A DNA stretch of 19,654 nt, from positions 1-19,654 of the forward strand of contig NZ_LSJA01000129.1 of NCBI RefSeq assembly GCF_001556515.1, read 5' to 3'. The DNA is from Caulobacter sp. CCH9-E1. GTDB taxonomy: Bacteria > Pseudomonadota > Alphaproteobacteria > Caulobacterales > Caulobacteraceae. A program made the translations under genes and the position numbers. A model generated the notes under the pieces. The model ran no database searches. It had not been told where the DNA came from and was given only the letters and a program-made list of their open reading frames with translations. This document shows positions 14,595-19,654 of the stretch, in pieces (the stretch's first letter is position 1; each line of letters begins with the position of its first letter).

Positions 14595-15068
14595 TCAATA
14601 GCCCTGGTGCGCCAGGCGCTGGGCCAAGGCCCGCGCCGCCATCTCGACATCGCGCCAAGTCACGTCGAAGTCGCTGGCGTCGCCATAGTAGGGATCGGCG
14701 ACCGCCCTTCCCTGGTGTCCGGGCACAAGGTCTAGCAGCAGCCCCAACTCCGCCGTCGTATCGCGCGGCGCCAGAGCCCGCAAGCCGTTCAGGTTGGTCT
14801 CGTCCAGCGCGTAGATGTGGGTGAAGTTTCGGAAATCGTCCCTGGTGACCTTGCGGGCGCGCTGGCGGGCGATGTCGACGCCATTGCGGCGCGCGGCCGC
14901 GATCGCACGGGGATCGGGCGGCTCGCCCACGTGCCAACCGCCGGTGCCGGCGGAGTCGACAACCACGTCCAGCTGCATCCGCTGAACCTCGGCCCGGAAG
15001 GCCCCCTCGGCCAGCGGTGAGCGACAGATATTGCCCAGGCACACGAACAGAACCGAAGCCTTCGCCAT
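14595..15068 (-). CDS. Low-molecular-weight protein tyrosine phosphatase
   Basis: This 157-residue cytoplasmic phosphatase has the P-loop VCLGNICRSP near the N-terminus, giving nucleophile Cys10 and Arg16 in the C-x5-R-S motif. It also has the general-acid loop DPYYG with Asp125 and the conserved SAGTGGWHVGEPPDPRA segment. The family dephosphorylates phosphotyrosine on proteins such as BY-kinases, or arginine phosphates in some bacteria. No tyrosine kinase or capsule gene is nearby, so a Wzb-type role in polysaccharide export is not supported. ATG at 15068 overlaps the TGA of the 5-oxoprolinase gene by one base (TGATG), implying translational coupling; a TTG one codon earlier is less likely. 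Confidence 0.95.
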   Translation of the reverse strand: MAKASVLFVCLGNICRSPLAEGAFRAEVQRMQLDVVVDSAGTGGWHVGEPPDPRAIAAARRNGVDIARQRARKVTRDDFRNFTHIYALDETNLNGLRALAPRDTTAELGLLLDLVPGHQGRAVADPYYGDASDFDVTWRDVEMAARALAQRLAHQGY

Positions 15069-18000
15069 CAAGCCCTTCCCCAGCCGCCGCCACCGGGCGT
15101 CTCGATCACGATAGCGTCGCCCGCCTCGACTCGCACCAGGTCCGTGGCCGCCATGCGCGCGACGCCGCCGTCGGCGCGTTCGACCCGCGCCGCGCCGAGC
15201 GCGCCCGGTTGGCCGCCCTCCAGGCCGAACGGCGGCACGCGTCTACGATTTGACAGCAAGGTCACGGTCATCGATTCTCGGAAGCCGATCTTGCGCACGA
15301 CGCCGTCGCCGCCGCGATGCGTCCCTTCGCCGCCGGAGCCGCGCCGGATCGAGAAGGCCTCGACCAGCACCGGATAGCGCGCCTCCAGCACCTCGGGATC
15401 GGTCAGGCGGCTGTTGGTCATGTGGGTCTGGACCGCGTCGGTCCCGTCGAAGTCCGGCCCCGCGCCCGAACCGCCGCAGATGGTTTCGTAGTACTGGCGC
15501 CGCTCGTCGCCGAAGGTGAAGTTGTTCATCGTCCCTTGGGCCGCGGCCATCACGCCCAGCGCGCCATAGAGAGCGTCGACCACGACCTGGCTGGTCTCGA
15601 CGTTACCCGCCACCACCGCCGCCGGATAGCGCGGCCGCAGCATCGAGCCTTCCGGGATCACCAGCTCGACCGGCCGCAGGCAGCCGTCGTTCATCGGGAT
15701 CTCGTCGTCCACCAAGGCGCGGAAGACATACAGCGCCGCCGCCCGGCAGATGGAGGCCGGGGCGTTGAAATTGGTCGGGACCTGATCGCTCGTGCCGGTG
15801 AAGTCGACGCGGGCTGTGCGCGCCTTCTGGTCCACCTCGATCGACACGCGAACGACCGCGCCGTCGTCCAATTCGTAGGCGAACGCGCCGCTCTTCATCG
15901 TCGCCAGTACGCGGCGGACGGCCTCCTCGGCGTTGTCCTGAACGTGGGCCATGTAAGCCTCGACGACGTCCTGGCCGAACTCAGCGACCATGGCGGTCAG
16001 GGCCTCGGCCCCGCGCGCGCAAGCGGCGATCTGGGCCTTCAGGTCGCCGATGTTCTGGTCGGGATTGCGCGCCGGCCACTTTCCGGAGGCCAGCAGCGCA
16101 CGGGTCTCGGCCTCGCGGAACCGGCCGCCCTCGACCAGCAGGAAGTTCTCGATCAGGACGCCCTCTTCCTCGACCGTCCGGCTGTTCGGCGGCATCGAGC
16201 CGGGCGTGATCCCGCCGATGTCGCCCTGGTGTCCTCGGGCGGCGACGTAGAACAGCAAGGCCGCGTTCTTGTCGAACACGGGCATGACCACGGTCACGTC
16301 CGGCAGGTGGGTGCCGCCATTGTAGGGCGCGTTCAACATGTAGACGTCGCCAGGCTTCAGGCCGCGTCCATCGTTCAAGCGCGCGTCGCGGATCGCCCGC
16401 ACGCTGTCGCCCATCGAGCCCAGGTGCACAGGCATGTGCGGGGCGTTGGCGATCAGGTTTCCATCCCGGTCGAACAGGGCGCAGGAGAAGTCGAGCCGCT
16501 CCTTGATGTTGACCGAATAGGCGGTGTTCTGAAGGGCGAAGCCCATCTCCTCGGCGACAGCCATGAAGAGGTTGTTGAACACTTCCAGCATGACCGGATC
16601 GGCCTCGGTCCCGATCGCCTTGCGGGCCGGCAGGGCGACGACGCGGTCGAGGACCAGGTTCAGGCGGGCGTCGACGGTCGCGCGCCAGCCGGGCTCGACG
16701 ACGGTGGTGCCGGTGCTTTCGCGGATGATGGCGGGGCCGAGGATCTCTGCGCCGACGGCCAGGGTCTCGCGGTCGAACACGGGCGTGGCGTGAAGCGCGC
16801 CGGCCATCCGCGCCTCGACCATCGCCAAGGCCTTCGGCGCGCCGTCGCCCTTGGCCCCGCCGAAGCTCGGCTCGGCGCCAGCGTCGGCGTGGCCGATCGC
16901 CTCGACGGATAGCGTCTCGACCACCAGAGGCGTCGCGGGCGAGGTGAAGCCGAAGCGGCGCTGGTGCTGGTCTTCGAAGGCCGCTCGCACGGCGGCGGCG
17001 GCGGCGAACGGCACGACAAGCGGCGTGTCCGTACCGGCGTACTTCACCCGCAGGCTCGCGACGGTTTCGACAGAGGCCATCGGCACGTCCTGTATCCGCA
17101 AGGCCGTCTCGGCTTCGCCCGCCAGAGCAGCCGCCCGCGCCGCCAGATCGCCGGCGTCGTCCAGCGGCCGCTCGACCGTCTCCTCGCGGATCAGGCGCAG
17201 GTCGGCCAGCCCCATGCCATAGGCCGAGAGCACGCCCGCGAACGGGTGGATCATCACCTTGGTCATGCCCAACGCGTCGGCGACGAGGCAAGCATGCTGC
17301 CCGCCCGCGCCGCCAAAGCACGCCAGCACGTAACGCGTGACGTCGTAGCCGCGCTGGATCGAGATCTGCCGCACGGCCTTGGCCATGTTCTCGACCGCGA
17401 TGGTGACGAAACCCTCGGCGACTTCTTGCGGGGTCATGGCCCTGCCGGTCGCCCGCGCGATCTCGGCGGCCATCGCCTCGAAGCCGCGCGTCACGGCCTG
17501 GACGTCCAGCGGCTGGTCGGCGTTGGGTCCGAACACCTTCGGGAAGAACTCGGGCCGCAGCTTGCCCAGCATGACGTTGCAGTCGGTCACCGTCAGCGGC
17601 CCGCCTCGACGATAGGCCGCCGGCCCGGGAACCGCGCCGGCCGAGGCCGGGCCCACGCGAAGGCGCGCGCCGTCGAATGAACAGATGGAGCCGCCGCCCG
17701 CCGCCACGGTGTGGATATTCATCATCGGCGCGCGCATCCGCACGCCGGCCACCACGGTCTCGAAGGCCCGCTCGTACTGGCCCGCATAGTGGCAGACGTC
17801 GGTCGAGGTGCCCCCCATGTCGAAGCCGATCACGCGGTCAAAGCCCGCCGCGCTCGCCGTTCGCGCCATGCCGACCACGCCGCCGGCGGGGCCCGACAGG
17901 ATGGCGTCCTTGCCCCGAAAGGCGCGGGCGTCGGTCAGGCCGCCGTTCGACTGCATGAACAGCAACCGCGTGTCGTGACCCAGCGCGCCAGCCACCTGGT

Positions 18001-18658
18001 CCACATAGCGACGCAGGATCGGCGAGAGATAGGCGTCGACCACCGTCGTGTCGCCACGCCCGACCAGCTTCATCAGTGGGCTGACCTCGTGGCTGACCGA
18101 GACTTGAGCGAAGCCGATCTCGCGGGCCATCGCCGCAACGCGCGCCTCGTGATCGGTGAAGCGGAAGCCATGCAACAGCACGATCGCCACGGCGCGAAAG
18201 CCGGCGTCATAGGCGGCTTGCAGGTCCCGCCGCGCGGCGTCCTCATCCAGCGGACGCAGCACCTGGCCCTCGACGCTGATCCGCTCGCCGATCTCGACGA
18301 CAAGGTCGTACAGGGCCTCGGGCTTGACGATATGGCGCTCGAACAGCTTGGGCCGCGCCTGGTAGCCAATGCGCAGCGCGTCGGCGTGGCCTTGGGTGAT
18401 CGCCAGCACGGTCGGCTCGCCCTTGCGCTCGAGCAGGGCGTTGGTCGCGACCGTGGTGCCCATCTTGACCGCGTCGATCGTCGCGCCGTCCGGCAGCAGC
18501 GCGCGGACGCCCGCCACGGCGGCGTCGGCGTAGTGCTCAGGATTCTCCGAAAGTAGCTTGTGGGTGAAGAGCGTGCCGTCGGGCCGCCGCGCGACGATGT
18601 CGGTAAACGTGCCGCCCCGATCGATCCAGAACTCCCAGCCGCGCGGATCTTGGGTCAT
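15068..18658 (-). CDS. 5-oxoprolinase / hydantoinase A-B fusion (ATP-hydrolysing)
   Basis: This 1196-residue enzyme combines both subunit types in one chain, as in the eukaryotic-like OplAH. The HyuA half (about 1-670) has actin-fold phosphate-binding motifs: [14 protein letters not shown] at the start, [40 protein letters not shown] and [14 protein letters not shown]. The HyuB half starts at about residue 687 ([20 protein letters not shown]) and contains [46 protein letters not shown] and [11 protein letters not shown]. It should hydrolyse 5-oxo-L-proline to glutamate with ATP; a hydantoin substrate is possible, though full-length fusions are usually oxoprolinases. ATG at 18658 with AAGGAG upstream is preferred to GTG at 18685. 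It may feed glutamate back from glutathione or pyroglutamate turnover. The phosphatase gene overlaps its stop codon. Confidence 0.94.
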   Translation of the reverse strand: MTQDPRGWEFWIDRGGTFTDIVARRPDGTLFTHKLLSENPEHYADAAVAGVRALLPDGATIDAVKMGTTVATNALLERKGEPTVLAITQGHADALRIGYQARPKLFERHIVKPEALYDLVVEIGERISVEGQVLRPLDEDAARRDLQAAYDAGFRAVAIVLLHGFRFTDHEARVAAMAREIGFAQVSVSHEVSPLMKLVGRGDTTVVDAYLSPILRRYVDQVAGALGHDTRLLFMQSNGGLTDARAFRGKDAILSGPAGGVVGMARTASAAGFDRVIGFDMGGTSTDVCHYAGQYERAFETVVAGVRMRAPMMNIHTVAAGGGSICSFDGARLRVGPASAGAVPGPAAYRRGGPLTVTDCNVMLGKLRPEFFPKVFGPNADQPLDVQAVTRGFEAMAAEIARATGRAMTPQEVAEGFVTIAVENMAKAVRQISIQRGYDVTRYVLACFGGAGGQHACLVADALGMTKVMIHPFAGVLSAYGMGLADLRLIREETVERPLDDAGDLAARAAALAGEAETALRIQDVPMASVETVASLRVKYAGTDTPLVVPFAAAAAVRAAFEDQHQRRFGFTSPATPLVVETLSVEAIGHADAGAEPSFGGAKGDGAPKALAMVEARMAGALHATPVFDRETLAVGAEILGPAIIRESTGTTVVEPGWRATVDARLNLVLDRVVALPARKAIGTEADPVMLEVFNNLFMAVAEEMGFALQNTAYSVNIKERLDFSCALFDRDGNLIANAPHMPVHLGSMGDSVRAIRDARLNDGRGLKPGDVYMLNAPYNGGTHLPDVTVVMPVFDKNAALLFYVAARGHQGDIGGITPGSMPPNSRTVEEEGVLIENFLLVEGGRFREAETRALLASGKWPARNPDQNIGDLKAQIAACARGAEALTAMVAEFGQDVVEAYMAHVQDNAEEAVRRVLATMKSGAFAYELDDGAVVRVSIEVDQKARTARVDFTGTSDQVPTNFNAPASICRAAALYVFRALVDDEIPMNDGCLRPVELVIPEGSMLRPRYPAAVVAGNVETSQVVVDALYGALGVMAAAQGTMNNFTFGDERRQYYETICGGSGAGPDFDGTDAVQTHMTNSRLTDPEVLEARYPVLVEAFSIRRGSGGEGTHRGGDGVVRKIGFRESMTVTLLSNRRRVPPFGLEGGQPGALGAARVERADGGVARMAATDLVRVEAGDAIVIETPGGGGWGRA

Positions 18659-18694
18659 GAGGGGCGGAACTCCTTGCTCCGCCACCTCATAGCG

Positions 18695-18723
18695 GCTGGG
18701 GCCCCTACTTCAACAGCCCCAGC
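18695..18723 (-). terminator. Hairpin across the end of the manganese exporter gene (weak terminator candidate)
   Basis: GCTGGGGC (18695-18702) and GCCCCAGC (18716-18723) form a perfect 8-bp stem with a 13-base loop spanning the TAG stop of the exporter gene. There is no U-tract, so it is not a classical intrinsic terminator. It may slow read-through into the 5-oxoprolinase gene or protect the 3' end. Confidence 0.3.
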
Positions 18724-19280
18724 AGCTCCGCGGCCTGCCACAGGCCCAGCAACAGGAAGAGCACCGCCGCGCCGATGCGGACATACTTCAGCGGCACGAT
18801 CTTGGTCGCCGCCTCGCCCAGATACACGGCTGGGACATTGGCCAGCATCATGCCCAGGGTGGTGCCGGCGGCGACCCAGGCGATCGAGTGGAACTTGGCG
18901 CCCAGGGCGACCGTGGCGATCTGGGTCTTGTCGCCCATCTCGACCAGGAAGAAGGCGATCGTGGTGGTCAGGAAGACGCCGTAGCGGCTGGAGCCCTGGC
19001 CTTCCTCGTCGTCGGCCTTGTCCGGGATAAGCGCCCAACCGGCCATGGCGATGAACGAGATGGCGATCGCCCACTTGAACCAGGCCCCGCTCAGGAAGTC
19101 GGACGCCCAGTAGCCCGCCGTGGCGGCCAGGGCGTGGTTGGCCAGGGTGGCGACCAGGATGCCCAGGATGATCGGGACAGGCTTCTTGAACCGCGTGGCC
19201 AGGATGATGGCCAGCAGCTGGGTCTTGTCGCCGATCTCGGCGATGGCCACGACCAGGGTCGAGACGAGCAGGGCTTCCAC
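18705..19280 (-). CDS. GDT1/TMEM165 (UPF0016) family manganese exporter
   Basis: This 191-residue inner-membrane protein has two homologous halves, each carrying the family signature: EIGDKTQ at 15-21 and EMGDKTQ at 114-120. The acidic residues in these motifs line the cation path. Six hydrophobic helices are visible, with an acidic cytoplasmic loop ([11 protein letters not shown], about 86-96) between the halves. Bacterial relatives export Mn2+ (MneA/Mnx type); eukaryotic ones move Ca2+ and Mn2+. The start is GTG at 19278-19280 with GGAGGA eight bases upstream. A longer in-frame start at 19547 would run through the riboswitch leader and is rejected. Expression should rise with manganese through the yybP-ykoY leader. 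Confidence 0.95.
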   Translation of the reverse strand: MEALLVSTLVVAIAEIGDKTQLLAIILATRFKKPVPIILGILVATLANHALAATAGYWASDFLSGAWFKWAIAISFIAMAGWALIPDKADDEEGQGSSRYGVFLTTTIAFFLVEMGDKTQIATVALGAKFHSIAWVAAGTTLGMMLANVPAVYLGEAATKIVPLKYVRIGAAVLFLLLGLWQAAELLGLLK

Positions 19281-19288
19281 TGAAACAG

Positions 19289-19339
19289 TCCTCCGGGCCG
19301 GGCGCATGCCAATAGCGTCGACACCCCACCCGGCCCGGA
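19289..19339 (-). promoter_or_regulatory. SD-masking hairpin of the exporter leader (riboswitch expression platform)
   Basis: TCCGGGCCGGG in the minus-strand transcript (plus coordinates 19339-19329) pairs perfectly over 11 bases with CCCGGCCCGGA (19302-19292), leaving a 26-base loop. The second arm covers half of the Shine-Dalgarno GGAGGA (19294-19289). This would hide the ribosome site until the aptamer binds Mn2+, indicating translational control. Confidence 0.65.
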
Positions 19340-19349
19340 CGGAGATCGG

Positions 19350-19486
19350 CGCCATTGGTCTCGCCAAGGAAGCTTGAAAGTCCGCTTCCCTTCCCCGCGC
19401 CATGGTCCCCCTTCGAAAGAAAGAGGCACCAAGTGTGTTGACGGCGGGGCCCGCTGATAGGCGCGGGCGGCTACTCCCCAAAGGTG
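19350..19486 (-). ncRNA. yybP-ykoY manganese riboswitch
   Basis: The minus-strand leader starts with CACCTTTGG directly followed by the aptamer signature GGAGTAGCC and ends with GGCGAGACCAATGGCG. The outer strands CACCTTTGG (19486-19478) and CCAATGGCG (19358-19350) form P1 with two mismatches. GCC and GGC close the next stem, leaving GGAGTA and GAGA unpaired around it, as in the yybP-ykoY consensus (GGGGAGUAGC near the 5' end, GGC(G/A)AGACC near the 3' end). CGTCAACACAC and a GGTGCC/GGGGACC arm lie in between. This class senses Mn2+ and commonly controls manganese exporters, and the next gene is a GDT1-type exporter. Confidence 0.9.
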
Positions 19487-19493
19487 GGGCGCG

Positions 19494-19520
19494 TGTAGCG
19501 GAGGGGGTGGCGCGGGTCAA
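19494..19520 (-). promoter_or_regulatory. Promoter of the riboswitch-exporter transcript
   Basis: TTGACC (19520-19515) and GCTACA (19499-19494) are separated by 15 bases, matching the Caulobacter housekeeping pattern TTGAC.. with GCTANA. The predicted transcription start, about seven bases downstream, falls at the first base of riboswitch helix P1. Confidence 0.65.
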
Positions 19521-19532
19521 GGCGTCGGAGAT

Positions 19533-19646
19533 GCTCCCCCGTGACACGGGGGAGCTGTCGCGGAGCGACTGAGGGGGCGAACGCGGCCTTCGCGCGGCTC
19601 GCCCCCTCCGGCCCTCTGGGCCACCTCCCCCGCGGCGCGGGGGAGG
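19533..19646. repeat. Palindromic intergenic repeat with three strong hairpins (REP/MITE-like)
   Basis: Three hairpins lie in a row. GCTCCCCCGTG/CACGGGGGAGC (19533-19543/19545-19555) is a perfect 11-base pair of arms around one base. GAGGGGGCGA/TCGCCCCCTC (19571-19580/19599-19608) has ten-base arms. CCTCCCCCGCG/CGCGGGGGAGG (19624-19634/19636-19646) has 11-base arms around one base. The first and third hairpins share a core (CTCCCCCG..CGGGGGAG), so the whole is roughly a palindrome. From memory, such units recur in Caulobacter-group intergenic DNA. No coding sequence or transposase is visible in it. Confidence 0.75.
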
Positions 19647-19654
19647 AACTAGGC

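Noticed and set aside
15317..16912. A 531-residue plus-strand frame opposite the 5-oxoprolinase
   Set aside because: It is antisense to strongly conserved HyuB sequence, is rich in His/Arg/Gly/Val and shows no motif, as expected for a GC-skew artefact.
18705..19547. A 280-residue version of the manganese exporter beginning upstream
   Set aside because: The extra 89 residues are encoded by the riboswitch and SD hairpin, have no membrane or conserved character, and the GTG at 19280 has a proper SD and the family's normal N-terminus.
1..19654. Prophage, insertion sequence, CRISPR array or tRNA-linked island
   Set aside because: No transposase, integrase, regularly spaced repeat or tRNA-like cloverleaf was seen on either strand.

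Overview
The window looks like a piece of a Caulobacter-type alphaproteobacterial chromosome. It has very high GC with strongly GC-biased third codon positions, two TonB-dependent receptors with FecI/FecR-type signalling genes, Caulobacter-like housekeeping promoter motifs (TTGACC with GCTACA), and a palindromic 'CTCCCCCG...CGGGGGAG' intergenic repeat of the kind scattered through Caulobacter and relatives. The genus is inferred, not proven. I see no rRNA, tRNA, CRISPR array, insertion sequence or phage gene.

Left part (1-9466): uptake and breakdown of glycoconjugates. The window opens with the C-terminus of an amidohydrolase (NagA-like) and a heavily eroded GH92 alpha-mannosidase. A minus-strand ECF sigma factor, FecR-like anti-sigma factor and STN-domain TonB receptor form a FecIRA-type cell-surface signalling operon. 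Next come a second TonB receptor with no visible signal peptide, an exported dienelactone-hydrolase-like protein, an exported N4-(beta-N-acetylglucosaminyl)-L-asparaginase and, divergently, a CutC-family protein. NagA, GH92 and aspartylglucosaminidase together suggest an ancestral N-glycoprotein/N-glycan utilisation locus that is partly decayed here.

Middle (9463-13952): a complete set of counterparts of the poorly understood enterobacterial yjfIJKLMC cluster, split into two divergent arms around a 156-bp AT-rich intergenic region. The minus arm encodes a DUF2170 protein (YjfI, with an extra N-terminal basic segment), a PspA/IM30 protein (YjfJ) and a glutathionylspermidine-synthase-like ATP-grasp ligase (YjfC). 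The plus arm encodes DUF2491 (YjfK), the four-helix membrane protein DUF350 (YjfL) and the lipoprotein DUF1190 (YjfM). The layout suggests an envelope-stress module coupling a PspA coat, a small membrane protein, a lipoprotein and an amide ligase. The ligase's substrate cannot be read from sequence.

Right part (13953-19654): a Fur-box-like palindrome precedes a four-cysteine protein of unknown function. On the minus strand a single-chain 5-oxoprolinase overlaps a low-molecular-weight protein tyrosine phosphatase by one base. Upstream is a GDT1/UPF0016 manganese exporter with a convincing yybP-ykoY manganese riboswitch leader, its own promoter and an SD-masking hairpin. The window ends in the palindromic repeat element.
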